Assembly: GCF_002873455.1 (NCBI RefSeq)
Contig: NZ_MCUN01000054.1
Location: 372,001-436,000 of the forward strand
Reading direction: 5' to 3'
DNA length: 64,000 bases
DNA from: Vibrio splendidus
GTDB lineage: Bacteria > Pseudomonadota > Gammaproteobacteria > Enterobacterales > Vibrionaceae
The position numbers and the translations under genes were made by a program. Each line of letters starts with the position of its first letter. The first letter of the stretch is position 1. Positions 28,175 to 37,160 of this stretch are shown here, one piece after another. The notes beneath the pieces were generated by a model. That model saw nothing but the letters and a program-made list of their open reading frames with translations. It searched no databases and was not told the origin of the DNA.

Positions 28175-28771
28175 ATGACCATGAGCCTGAAGCAAGCTGA
28201 ACTAGAACCACAACAAATGATTGCGCGCCTTGATACGTTTATGGCGAAAATTGAGAACCTAGGAAATACATTGGGTTTAGATTTAAGCTTTGCTCAAGCG
28301 GATCATATTGCATTAAGAATCAATGAAACTGAGCTTGCGAAATCAGCACATCAAGCATGGTCTGAATACGGTTCTACGATTTCAGAAGCGATGATTAACG
28401 GTCGTCCAATTGTTGTGTTGGCTTTCGATGAACCATTGCAAAGTCTTGGTTGGAAGATTGAGTGTTTAGAGCTTCCGTACCCTGCAGAAGGCAAAATTTA
28501 CCCAAGCCAAGATTGGGAACATGTCGAGTTTGTGATTCCTTCTCACGCGCAAACGGCTGATGAGTATCTAGCGGACCTCAAAGAAACGTACCCGCAGTTT
28601 GCTGCTAAGTTTGAAACCTTGGCTGAGCAAGGCGTTAAGATAAAACTCTCGAGCCCAAAAGGTGAGGGTGAGCGTTTGAATAACCCAACGGTAGCTTTTA
28701 AGCATCAAGGGATTTGCATCAAGTTGCATCCACACTCTTTGAAGAAGATTGTAGAGTCTGAACAAGCTTAA
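28175..28771 (+). CDS. yecM: YecM family VOC-fold protein
   Basis: A 198-residue member of the YecM family, predicted to have the vicinal-oxygen-chelate (glyoxalase-like) fold with possible metal-site histidines and glutamates (DHIALRIN, WEHVEFVIP, IKLHPHS). Its function is not known. GGAG lies 10 bases before ATG 28175. Its place divergent from argS is conserved in gamma-proteobacteria. Confidence 0.85.
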   Translation: MTMSLKQAELEPQQMIARLDTFMAKIENLGNTLGLDLSFAQADHIALRINETELAKSAHQAWSEYGSTISEAMINGRPIVVLAFDEPLQSLGWKIECLELPYPAEGKIYPSQDWEHVEFVIPSHAQTADEYLADLKETYPQFAAKFETLAEQGVKIKLSSPKGEGERLNNPTVAFKHQGICIKLHPHSLKKIVESEQA

Positions 28772-28786
28772 TTTGAGTAGATAATT

Positions 28787-28976
28787 GCTGGGATAGATTC
28801 CTGATCTCGCCTAGGCTCGTCGGAATGACGGGGTGTTTGATGGTGTTTGCCAGAGTCGAGTTTTAGAGGCTAACTGAGCGTTCGAGGGCGTATGTCAGAG
28901 TCTACAGTTAGAGGGTTCTTGCCAAATTCGTCATTCCCGATAGCGACGAAGGAGTGTAGTTGGGAATCTTTAAAAG
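28787..28976. repeat. Vibrio extragenic inverted-repeat element
   Basis: About 190 bp with imperfect inverted ends: GATTCCTGATCTCGCC with CTCGTCGGAATGACG at left, and CGTCATTCCCGATAGCGACG with GTTGGGAATC at right. The core TCGGGAATGACG type is common in Vibrio intergenic DNA. No reading frame of note inside. Confidence 0.6.
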
Positions 28977-28996
28977 CTAGTCTAATAACCAGATAC

Positions 28997-29036
28997 AAAA
29001 AACGCGCAACGGGTTAACCCTGTTGCGCGTTTTTTA
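28997..29036. terminator. Bidirectional terminator between yecM and purU
   Basis: An AAAAAACGCGCAAC-type stem pairs with GTTGCGCGTTTTTT around a GGGTTAACCC centre, serving the convergent genes. Confidence 0.85.
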
Positions 29037-29079
29037 TTGGGTTCTAACTGAAAGTCTTACTGTAAATCGAATCCCCGAC

Positions 29080-29919
29080 TTACAGAATTACAGTCTTGTT
29101 GCCGTAAACAAACACATGATCGTTGATCACTTTGTTTAGAGCCTTACTCAATACGTTTTTCTCTACGTCACGACCGGCTTGAGCCATGTCTTTTGCGCTG
29201 AAGTTGTGATCCACTGGAATCACGTCTTGCTTGATGATTGGGCCTTCATCGAGATCGTTTGTCACGAAGTGCGCGGTTGCACCAATGATTTTTACGCCGC
29301 GCTCATAAGCTTGCTGGTATGGTTTAGCACCAATGAATGCTGGTAAGAAGCTGTGGTGAATGTTGATAATTTTGTGGTTGTACTTCTCAACAAACCCCGG
29401 AGTCAGCACTCGCATGTATTTAGCAAGCACCAGATAGTCCGCCTCGTACTGGTCAATCACTTCAAGCATCTTCTTCTCATGTTCTTCACGGTTTAATCCT
29501 TCGTGAGAAACATGATGATAAGGAATATCAAAACGCTCGGTTAAGCTTTGCAGAGTATCGTAGTTGCCAACCACCGCTGCGATTTCGACATCTAAGCTGC
29601 CATCAAAGTTCTTCATCAGAATATCGCCGAGGCAGTGAGCTTCTTTAGTCACGAGTATCACGACACGCTTACGAGAAGAGCCCATCAGCTTACGTTTCGC
29701 ATTCTCTGGCAATGCTTGGTCTAAATCGGCAAGCAAGGTTTCGTCATTGAAGTAACCCTCTAGCTCGGTACGCATAAAGAAGTGACCACTAGTGTTATCA
29801 ACGAACTCATTGTTGTGAATAATATTGAGTTGGTGCTTGTAACAAATGTTGGTGATCTTTGAGATGAGGCCTGGGGCGTCAGTACAATGTGTTAATAAAG
29901 TTTTTCTTTCCATTTGCAT
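29080..29919 (-). CDS. purU: Formyltetrahydrofolate deformylase
   Basis: Hydrolyses 10-formyl-THF to THF and formate, balancing one-carbon pools. The N-terminal ACT domain (about 1-80, THCTDAPGLISKITNICYKH) is regulatory. The formyltransferase-like domain has NIHHSFLPAFIGAKPY with the catalytic His, and the Asp in DEGPII. I start at ATG 29919 (MQMERKTLL); ATG 29913 is equally possible because GGAAG lies upstream of both. 279 residues, like E. coli PurU. Confidence 0.95.
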   Translation of the reverse strand: MQMERKTLLTHCTDAPGLISKITNICYKHQLNIIHNNEFVDNTSGHFFMRTELEGYFNDETLLADLDQALPENAKRKLMGSSRKRVVILVTKEAHCLGDILMKNFDGSLDVEIAAVVGNYDTLQSLTERFDIPYHHVSHEGLNREEHEKKMLEVIDQYEADYLVLAKYMRVLTPGFVEKYNHKIINIHHSFLPAFIGAKPYQQAYERGVKIIGATAHFVTNDLDEGPIIKQDVIPVDHNFSAKDMAQAGRDVEKNVLSKALNKVINDHVFVYGNKTVIL

Positions 29920-30195
29920 CTTACTTCCATGAATGTTGCACTTTTTTATATGCAATCGGGATTCTTCAAATTTAATGCAGGCCGTCGAACGGTGAACTGA
30001 GCCGCAATATCACCGTTATAATTAATCTATTATCAATTTGGTTTCAACAAAATCTACCGTTCATTTAGGGGATTAATAAATAGAGAGGCTTAATAAATTT
30101 AGGTAGAGGTTAGATTTCTGACGGTTTTAACCGATATTCTCGGTCAAGTTCCACTAGAGCGAGCCAACATTTCAGCCATGCATAGGTGATCATTT

Positions 30196-30399
30196 ATGGA
30201 TAAAGAGTTACTAGCGAAAAAGTTGTATTGTAAGCGTGTAAATTCATTAGTTGGTGATGTTCAGGTGGACGGCAACGTTCTTGATGAAATGTGGGAAAGC
30301 AAAGCTTCGCCGACTGATGCTGCTAAAGCTATGCAACCAAGTGATTCCGGTTTTTCTGGTGCGCCTTGGTTATCTCGGTATTTGAATCGCAGTAGTTAA
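30196..30399 (+). CDS. Small conserved-looking hypothetical protein
   Basis: A 67-residue soluble protein of mixed charge. AGGTGA stands at a good distance before the ATG, and it lies in an otherwise empty gap between purU and yoaA. I do not recognise a family. The sequence has no signal peptide, membrane helix or cysteine pair, and ends in a Ser/Pro-rich stretch. Coding status is supported mainly by ribosome site and reading frame. Confidence 0.5.
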   Translation: MDKELLAKKLYCKRVNSLVGDVQVDGNVLDEMWESKASPTDAAKAMQPSDSGFSGAPWLSRYLNRSS

Positions 30400-30555
30400 A
30401 CAACCCTTTGATTTGTTTCGGGCTAGGCTGGTTAATAAGGCTTAGCCTACCATGTTCTATTCGATAGACACCTCCGGTGTGCAGTCATTTCTGATTCGCA
30501 CCGGCTCTCTAAACCTGCCATAATTCGCCTTCTATTTTTCTAAACCACGTACTCT

Positions 30556-32484
30556 ATGATATCTAAAACGTTTTCTGCTGATGGTGCTCTGGGTAAAGCG
30601 ATCCCAGGATTTCAACCACGACAAGCTCAATTGGACATGGCTGAAGCGGTCTCACAAGCTATCCAGCAACAAAGCCAATTGGTTGTTGAGGCAGGGACGG
30701 GTACCGGTAAGACGTTTGCTTACCTCGTGCCAGCGCTGCTGAGTGGCAAGAAAACCATCATCAGTACGGGGTCAAAAAACCTTCAAGAGCAGCTATTTCA
30801 TCGTGATTTACCATTAATGGTCGATGCGCTTGGTTTTTATGGTCAGGTTGCTCTGCTGAAAGGTCGTTCAAACTATTTGTGTTTAGACCGCTTGAGCCGC
30901 CAGATGATCGAAAGTCATGGCACTCATACTGATCCAACATTGTTAGCTCAGTTGGTGAAAGTGCGCAGCTGGTCTTCGGCGACTCAAACTGGTGACTTAG
31001 GCGATTGCGATGATATTGCTGAAGATAGTCCGGTTATTCCAACCATTACCTCAACTAACGACAACTGCTTAGGTAAAGAATGCCCAAGCTACACGGATTG
31101 CTTTGTGCTGAAAGCGCGTAAAAAAGCGATGGATTCCGATGTTGTCGTAGTAAACCACCACTTGTTCTTAGCTGATTTAGCGATTAAAGAAACCGGGTTT
31201 GGTGAGCTTATTCCAGAGGCTGATGTGTTTATCTTCGATGAAGCGCATCAACTTCCAGATATCGCCAGTCAGTACTTTGGACAATCAGTATCAAGCCGAC
31301 AAATCCAAGAACTAGCTAAAGACATTGAAATTGCTTACCGCACTGAAGCCAAAGACATGCGTCAGTTGCAAAAAGTTGGTGAGAGGCTAATTCAATCAGC
31401 TGCTGACCTACGTATTGTTCTCGGCGACACAGGGTTTCGCGGTAATTGGCGTGAAGCGTTGAAGTCAGAGTCGATCGCGAGAGAGTTGGTTCGTTTACAA
31501 GATGCGTTGCAACTGGCCGTCGATGTATTGAAATTAGCATTGGGTCGAAGCCAGTTGTTAGACACGGCTTTCGAACGTGCAACCATGATTAAGTCGCGTA
31601 TCGAACGTGTGTGTGATGTGTCGATTACCGGTTATTCCTATTGGTATGACACAACGCCACGACAATTTGCTTTGCACATCACGCCTCTTTCGGTTGCCGA
31701 TAAATTCCACGAACAAATCGAGCTCAAGCCGGGTGCTTGGGTGTTTACTTCAGCAACACTAGCTGTGTCGGATGATTTCGACCACTTCACCTCTCGACTT
31801 GGATTAAAGCCGTCGGCACAGTTTTCACTGCCGAGCCCATTTGATTATCCGAATCAGGCACGCTTGTGTGTGCCTCGCTATCTTCCAGAGCCCAATAGTC
31901 CGGGCTTGGCTGACAAATTAGTCAGAATGCTGGCTCCTGTGATTGAGCAAAACCAAGGTCGTTGTTTCTTCTTGTGTACCTCACACAGCATGATGAAAGA
32001 GTTAGGCGAGCGATTCCGTGAAACGCTTACTGTACCCGTTCTATTGCAAGGTGAGACCAGTAAGCAAAAAACCTTAGCCGAATTCATGGAATTAGGTAAC
32101 GCATTGCTGGTGGCCACTGGTGCCTTTTGGGAAGGTATCGATGTTAGGGGCGACGCATTAAGCTGTGTTATCATCGATAAATTGCCCTTTACAGCTCCAG
32201 ACGACCCATTACTTAAGGCTCGAATCGAGGACTGTAAGCTAAAAGGGGGTGATCCTTTTGCACAAGTACAGTTACCAGACGCAGTGATTACCTTGAAACA
32301 AGGTGTTGGCCGATTAATACGTGATAAGCGTGATAATGGTGCTTTGATTATTTGCGATAACCGCTTGGTGACCCGCGATTACGGTGGTGTGTTTTTGGCG
32401 AGTTTACCGCCTATCCCACGTACCCGTGACTTAGGGATCATTAGAGAATTCTTAGCTAAAGACCACTCAACCGCTGCTGAGTAA
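30556..32484 (+). CDS. yoaA: ATP-dependent DNA helicase YoaA (DinG/XPD family)
   Basis: XPD-like superfamily 2 helicase implicated in repair of stalled replication forks. Walker A is GTGTGKTFAYL (about 48-58) and the DEAH box is FDEAHQLPD (about 225-233). Four cysteines between them (LCLDR; then DNCLGKECPSYTDC) should hold the Fe-S cluster. C-terminal motifs WEGIDVRGD and QGVGRLIRDKRDNG are intact. 642 residues is normal. Followed by tsaB as in other gamma-proteobacteria. Confidence 0.94.
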   Translation: MISKTFSADGALGKAIPGFQPRQAQLDMAEAVSQAIQQQSQLVVEAGTGTGKTFAYLVPALLSGKKTIISTGSKNLQEQLFHRDLPLMVDALGFYGQVALLKGRSNYLCLDRLSRQMIESHGTHTDPTLLAQLVKVRSWSSATQTGDLGDCDDIAEDSPVIPTITSTNDNCLGKECPSYTDCFVLKARKKAMDSDVVVVNHHLFLADLAIKETGFGELIPEADVFIFDEAHQLPDIASQYFGQSVSSRQIQELAKDIEIAYRTEAKDMRQLQKVGERLIQSAADLRIVLGDTGFRGNWREALKSESIARELVRLQDALQLAVDVLKLALGRSQLLDTAFERATMIKSRIERVCDVSITGYSYWYDTTPRQFALHITPLSVADKFHEQIELKPGAWVFTSATLAVSDDFDHFTSRLGLKPSAQFSLPSPFDYPNQARLCVPRYLPEPNSPGLADKLVRMLAPVIEQNQGRCFFLCTSHSMMKELGERFRETLTVPVLLQGETSKQKTLAEFMELGNALLVATGAFWEGIDVRGDALSCVIIDKLPFTAPDDPLLKARIEDCKLKGGDPFAQVQLPDAVITLKQGVGRLIRDKRDNGALIICDNRLVTRDYGGVFLASLPPIPRTRDLGIIREFLAKDHSTAAE

Positions 32485-32543
32485 TTGGCATTGTTGAGCT
32501 TAGCCATTATTTTTAGATTAGATAACGAATATTTGAGACACGA

Positions 32544-33245
32544 ATGAGCGCGAAAATTCTTGCAGTAGATACCGCAACTGAAAACTGTTCAGTTGCACTA
32601 GTAATCGGTGACCAGGTGTTCGCACGTAGCGAAGAGGCTCCTCGAGACCATACGAAAAAAATTCTACCTATGGTTGATGAAGTACTGAAAGAAGCGAATG
32701 TCGCTTTAACCGATATCGACGCAATCGCGTTTGGCCAAGGCCCAGGCAGTTTCACGGGTGTGCGTATTGGTATCGGTATTGCTCAAGGCTTGGCTTTTGG
32801 TGCTGATTTACCGATGATCGGTGTGTCTACACTGGCAGCGATGGCGCAAGGCAGCTACCGTAAATCTGGGGAAACTCACGTAGCTACAGCGATTGATGCT
32901 CGCATGAGTGAAGTCTACTGGGCTCGTTACAGCCGTGAAGACGATGGTCGTTGGACTGCAGTTGATGCTGAATGTGTCACACCTCCAAGCGAATTGGCTG
33001 CGCAGCTTGAAGTGGATTCTGAGACATGGGCAAAAGTAGGTACCGGTTGGGAAGCGTATGCAGAGCATATGGACACACTAGCGATCAACACTAAAGCGTG
33101 TGAGGTCCTGTTCCCAGAAGCTCAAGATATGGCGTTCCTAGCTCAATTTGCTTATGCAGAAGGCAAAGCGGTTGCAGCTGAAGAGTCTGAGCCAGTTTAC
33201 CTGCGTGACAAAGTGACGTGGAAGAAACTGCCAGGTCGCGAGTAA
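32544..33245 (+). CDS. tsaB: tRNA N6-threonylcarbamoyladenosine factor TsaB
   Basis: Non-catalytic ASKHA-fold partner of TsaD needed for t6A at position 37 of ANN-decoding tRNAs. The start MSAKILAVDTATENCSVAL and the QGPGSFTGVRIG motif (about 66-77) are diagnostic. 233 residues, normal length. Lies 59 bases after yoaA and ends before a strong hairpin. Confidence 0.95.
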   Translation: MSAKILAVDTATENCSVALVIGDQVFARSEEAPRDHTKKILPMVDEVLKEANVALTDIDAIAFGQGPGSFTGVRIGIGIAQGLAFGADLPMIGVSTLAAMAQGSYRKSGETHVATAIDARMSEVYWARYSREDDGRWTAVDAECVTPPSELAAQLEVDSETWAKVGTGWEAYAEHMDTLAINTKACEVLFPEAQDMAFLAQFAYAEGKAVAAEESEPVYLRDKVTWKKLPGRE

Positions 33246-33255
33246 ATACGTATTA

Positions 33256-33288
33256 TTTTGGCTCTGCATTCACTTTGCAGAGCCAAAA
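33256..33288 (+). terminator. Hairpin terminator after tsaB
   Basis: A perfect 13-bp stem TTTTGGCTCTGCA / TGCAGAGCCAAAA. The trailing T-run is short. Confidence 0.65.
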
Positions 33289-33336
33289 TTAAAACAGATA
33301 CAAAATTATTAAGATTAGGTACAAAATTCCTTAAGC

Positions 33337-33642
33337 ATGGTTTCAATAAACGGCTTACCTCCTTCTTCGATAGGCAATACATCCAAAACCAATCGAACCA
33401 ATAAAAAGAACGAGGTAAAAAAAGGCGATGCAAAAACCTCAGTTGGTCAGCCAACTAAGGTCGCGAATGCTGTCTCGCATTCGATTCGGCAAGTCAAAGA
33501 ATCTGAGATTCACAAAGCTCAGGTTCAATATGATCTTCCAGAAGGGCGTGGACGACGTGCGATGGAGGAGTATATGGACGTGATGAATCAAGCTAAAAAA
33601 GAGGAACTTGCGAAGCTTATTGGGGTCGATATTTATATCTAG
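33337..33642 (+). CDS. Small protein of unknown function
   Basis: A 101-residue basic, hydrophilic protein. The N-terminal half is Lys/Ser/Thr-rich and looks disordered. The C-terminal half (about 60-101) is helical, with YDLPEGRGRRAMEEYMDVMNQ. A protein like this lies between tsaB and slp in other vibrios, which supports coding. I do not recognise a characterised family. Confidence 0.65.
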   Translation: MVSINGLPPSSIGNTSKTNRTNKKNEVKKGDAKTSVGQPTKVANAVSHSIRQVKESEIHKAQVQYDLPEGRGRRAMEEYMDVMNQAKKEELAKLIGVDIYI

Positions 33643-33681
33643 CTTTGTGCTTTTATTTATCCTGTTCTAAGGACCAGCATT

Positions 33682-34242
33682 ATGTTTTCTCTCATTTCTA
33701 AATCTCGCTTATTTTTCCTTGTCGCTTTCTCTTCGATGGTGATGGGCTGCTCCTCTTTACCTGAAGAACTTAATGCAAATTCTGAACAGGTGGTAACTGA
33801 CTACCAAGAGTGGGTAAACACAGTACCAGATGCTGGTGATGTTCGTTTAGGTGGTGTGATTGCCAAGGTGACAAATTTACAAGATAAGACTCGTGTGGAA
33901 GTGGTTAACTTACCTATCTCAAGTAACGGTAAGCCAGATATTGATGCCGAGCCAAAAGGGCGCTTTGTCGCTTACATTGATGGTTATGTTGAGCCATTGA
34001 GCTTTGCTGAAGGCCGTTTAATCACCTTGGTTGGAACATCAAATGGCACTGAAGATGGCACCGTTGGTGAATATCCTTATACCTTCCCAGTAATGAATGT
34101 CTACAACCAACGCTTATGGCAGATCACCGAGCGAGTGGTCATCAACGACTTTGCGCCAACCTATTACTCTTGCCGCAGTTTGCATTGTCGCAGCTTTCAA
34201 ACCATGCCTAAGTCAGGTCGTGTGATTCAAGATGTGGAATAG
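33682..34242 (+). CDS. slp: Slp family outer-membrane lipoprotein
   Basis: A 186-residue lipoprotein with a signal peptide ending in the lipobox VMGC (Cys at about residue 23). The mature part carries the Slp-family segments DVRLGGVIAKV, GRFVAYIDGYVEPL and GEYPYTFPVM. E. coli Slp is a starvation-inducible outer-membrane lipoprotein; the precise role is unknown. A good AAGGA ribosome site precedes the ATG. Confidence 0.92.
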   Translation: MFSLISKSRLFFLVAFSSMVMGCSSLPEELNANSEQVVTDYQEWVNTVPDAGDVRLGGVIAKVTNLQDKTRVEVVNLPISSNGKPDIDAEPKGRFVAYIDGYVEPLSFAEGRLITLVGTSNGTEDGTVGEYPYTFPVMNVYNQRLWQITERVVINDFAPTYYSCRSLHCRSFQTMPKSGRVIQDVE

Positions 34243-34289
34243 TCGAACCTGAGATCGACACACTAAACGATAGGGACACCATACAATCA

Positions 34290-35216
34290 ATGATTGAAAA
34301 GTCATATTCCCTTGCGAGCGGGACGCTTGCAACACAACAGATTGGCAACCCAAAAACGACCGCAACGACGGTCGTTTTTATTCATGGTTGGCTAGATAAT
34401 TCTGCAAGTTTTACTCAGGTTATGCCTCAAATAGCCAAGCTTTCTCCAGATATTCACCTCGTTGCTATCGATCTCTTCGGACACGGTTTCTCGTCGCATA
34501 AACTGGGAAGTTATTACCCATTTCATGACTATATTGATGATTTGCATCAGTTGGTGACTAAATTATCGCCAAACAGACTGGTACTGGTAGGACATTCACT
34601 TGGTGCATTGATCGCAAGTTGCTATAGTGCCGCCTTTCCTGAAAAGGTGTCAGGATTAATTCAAATTGAAGGTCATGGACCTCTTTCAGAAGCTCCCCAC
34701 GAAACAGTCTCTCGTTTGAGAGATGGGGTACTCAGTCGTCTTCGACAGCGAAGAAAGCCTTCACGTCCTCTAGCAAGCCTTGAGGATGCTATTAAGCTGA
34801 GAGCTCACGCCAATCAAATCAAAGCAGAACTCATTGCTCCTATTGTTGAACGAGGAATCGTTGAGCTAAGTAATGTTGATCGAGCTGTTGTTACTCAAGC
34901 TGCTTTTGAGGAAGCGACAGTAGATCAAGATGCAGCCGAGTTCGAGAACTCTTGGCAATGGCGATGCGACCCTAACCTAAAATGTGACTCGTTATATCGA
35001 ATGTCACAAGCGCATGCTGAAGCGATCATGGCGGCTATTGAATGCCCTCAATTAATAGTTTTAGGAAATGATGGATTCCGACATTTGCAGCATAATCGCT
35101 ACAAATCAGCCCATAGTTCTCTGAATATAGAGACTGTTCCTGGCGGACATCATTGCCATTTAGAGAGCCCAGAGCTAGTTTCAGAGCTAATTCTTGGTGT
35201 AGTTAACAAAATTTAA
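34290..35216 (+). CDS. Alpha/beta hydrolase
   Basis: A 308-residue alpha/beta hydrolase. The oxyanion strand is FIHGWLDNSAS, the nucleophile elbow is GHSLGALIAS (Ser about 98) and the C-terminal His lies in PGGHHCHLE. Substrate unknown; its position directly before fadD may hint at fatty-acyl ester substrates, but this is only inference. 47 bases after slp; could share a transcript. Confidence 0.88.
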   Translation: MIEKSYSLASGTLATQQIGNPKTTATTVVFIHGWLDNSASFTQVMPQIAKLSPDIHLVAIDLFGHGFSSHKLGSYYPFHDYIDDLHQLVTKLSPNRLVLVGHSLGALIASCYSAAFPEKVSGLIQIEGHGPLSEAPHETVSRLRDGVLSRLRQRRKPSRPLASLEDAIKLRAHANQIKAELIAPIVERGIVELSNVDRAVVTQAAFEEATVDQDAAEFENSWQWRCDPNLKCDSLYRMSQAHAEAIMAAIECPQLIVLGNDGFRHLQHNRYKSAHSSLNIETVPGGHHCHLESPELVSELILGVVNKI

Positions 35217-35232
35217 ACAAGTGTTTGAGCCT

Positions 35233-35252
35233 TTTAGTGCTCATGCACTAAA
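35233..35252 (+). terminator. Hairpin between hydrolase and fadD
   Basis: TTTAGTGC-TCAT-GCACTAAA forms a perfect 8-bp stem. No T-run, so it may be an operator instead. Confidence 0.4.
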
Positions 35253-35322
35253 GCTGTGCTGTAATACCGCAATGATAAAAAGCGGCGAAGCAGTCGTCAG
35301 CTGATAAACGAGGAGTAACATA

Positions 35323-37017
35323 GTGGACAAACCTTGGCTTTCACGTTATCCAAGTGACGTACCAGAGACGATCAACCCAGATCAGTACCCATCTCTTATT
35401 GAAATGTTCGAACAGTCGGTACAGAAGTACGCAGACCAACCAGCATTCGAGAACATGGGGTCTATCATGACATTCCGTAAGCTTGAAGAGCGCAGTCGTG
35501 CTTTTGCTGCTTACTTGCAGAATGATCTAAAACTGAAGAAAGGCGATCGTGTCGCGCTGATGATGCCAAACTTGCTGCAATACCCAATTGCACTCTTTGG
35601 TGTACTGCGTGCAGGTATGATTGCAGTGAACGTCAACCCACTGTACACGCCTCGTGAACTTGAACACCAACTTAATGACTCTGGCGCAAAGGCGATTGTT
35701 ATCGTTTCTAACTTTGCGAGCACACTAGAGAAAGTCGTTGATAAAACTCCGGTTAAACACGTTGTGCTAACCAGCTTGGGGCAAATGCTGCCAAGAGCAA
35801 AAGGTACGATTGTCGACTTTGTAGTGAAATACGTAAAAGGCATGGTGCCTAAGTACGATTTGCCGGGTGCTATTTCGTTCAGAAAAGCGCTGCACAAAGG
35901 CCGTCGCCTACAATATGTGAAGCCATTTATGGCGGGTGATGACATCGCATTCCTACAATACACCGGTGGTACAACGGGTGTAGCGAAGGGCGCAATCCTA
36001 ACGCATCGCAATATGATTGCGAACGTACTTCAAGCGAAAGGGGCATACAGTCCTGTGCTGCAAGAAGGCCGTGAATTGGTGGTAACGGCATTGCCGCTTT
36101 ACCATGTATTTGCTCTTACCGTGAACTGCTTACTGTTTGTTGAGATGGGTGGTCGTAACCTTCTGATTACTAACCCTCGTGACATTCCTGGCTTTATTAA
36201 AGAGTTGCAAAAGGTTTCGTTTACCGCGATTACTGGCGTAAACACCTTGTTCAATGCTCTAGTGAATAACGAAGATTTCCACGAGTTGGATTTCAGTAAC
36301 ATGCGTTTATCTGTTGGCGGCGGTATGGCGGTTCAACGCGCTGTTGCTGAGCAATGGAAGAAAGCGACAGGTGTCCATCTACTTGAAGGCTATGGTTTAA
36401 CCGAGTGTGCTCCTTTGGTCACAGGTAACCCATACGATCTAAAAGACTACACGGGTGCAATCGGCCTACCAGTACCATCGACAGAAGTTCGTATTGTTGA
36501 TGATGAAGGTAAAGTGGTTGGCAATGACCAAGTCGGTGAATTGCAGGTCCGTGGTCCTCAAGTGATGCAAGGCTACTGGCAGCGTCCAGAAGCGACCAAA
36601 GAAGTGATCGACCAAGACGGTTGGTTATCGACTGGTGATATCGTTAAGTTTGATGACGAAGGCTTGTTGTATATCGTTGACCGTAAGAAAGACATGATTC
36701 TTGTGTCTGGCTTCAACGTTTACCCGAACGAGATTGAAGACGTAGTGGCTCTGCATGGCAAAGTGTTAGAAGTTGCGGCTATTGGCCAACCTCATGAAGT
36801 ATCTGGTGAGTTGGTTAAGATTTACGTGGTAAAACGTGATCCTAGCCTAACCAAAGAAGACATTATCGCGCACTGTCGTGAACACCTAACTGGCTATAAG
36901 ATCCCTAAATTGATTGAGTTCCGTGAAGAACTACCAAAAACCAATGTAGGTAAGATCTTGCGCCGAGTACTTCGTGAAGAGAACGATGCCGAGCTTGCTA
37001 AACGCGCAAGTGAGTAA
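35323..37017 (+). CDS. fadD: Long-chain fatty acid-CoA ligase
   Basis: Activates long-chain fatty acids to acyl-CoA at the inner membrane for beta-oxidation. The AMP-binding motif is YTGGTTGVAKGA, followed by YGLTECAP and the hinge motif of adenylate-forming enzymes (DRKKDMILVSGFNVYP). GTG 35323 is chosen: AGGAG stands 7 bases before it and MDKPWLSRYP is the family N-terminus. 564 residues, full length. Confidence 0.96.
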   Translation: MDKPWLSRYPSDVPETINPDQYPSLIEMFEQSVQKYADQPAFENMGSIMTFRKLEERSRAFAAYLQNDLKLKKGDRVALMMPNLLQYPIALFGVLRAGMIAVNVNPLYTPRELEHQLNDSGAKAIVIVSNFASTLEKVVDKTPVKHVVLTSLGQMLPRAKGTIVDFVVKYVKGMVPKYDLPGAISFRKALHKGRRLQYVKPFMAGDDIAFLQYTGGTTGVAKGAILTHRNMIANVLQAKGAYSPVLQEGRELVVTALPLYHVFALTVNCLLFVEMGGRNLLITNPRDIPGFIKELQKVSFTAITGVNTLFNALVNNEDFHELDFSNMRLSVGGGMAVQRAVAEQWKKATGVHLLEGYGLTECAPLVTGNPYDLKDYTGAIGLPVPSTEVRIVDDEGKVVGNDQVGELQVRGPQVMQGYWQRPEATKEVIDQDGWLSTGDIVKFDDEGLLYIVDRKKDMILVSGFNVYPNEIEDVVALHGKVLEVAAIGQPHEVSGELVKIYVVKRDPSLTKEDIIAHCREHLTGYKIPKLIEFREELPKTNVGKILRRVLREENDAELAKRASE

Positions 37018-37096
37018 CGAGCTCATTTACTAGAAGATGATGCACCTAAGCCATAGCAGCGCTTAATCTAAGCGAGCGCTGAAAAATGGTGTTAGA

Positions 37097-37123
37097 ATGC
37101 CGACAGTTAATGTCGGCATTTTT
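37097..37123 (+). terminator. Rho-independent terminator after fadD
   Basis: A 9-bp stem ATGCCGACA / TGTCGGCAT, then five T. It lies inside the longest open frame for rnd, which argues against that frame's upstream start. Confidence 0.85.
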
Positions 37124-37160
37124 GTATCCGGCGATCAAAGTAAAATCAGTGAGAGTTTTT

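Noticed and set aside
37086..37160. Longer N-terminus of RNase D
   Set aside because: The extra codons run through the fadD terminator hairpin and have no counterpart in the family.
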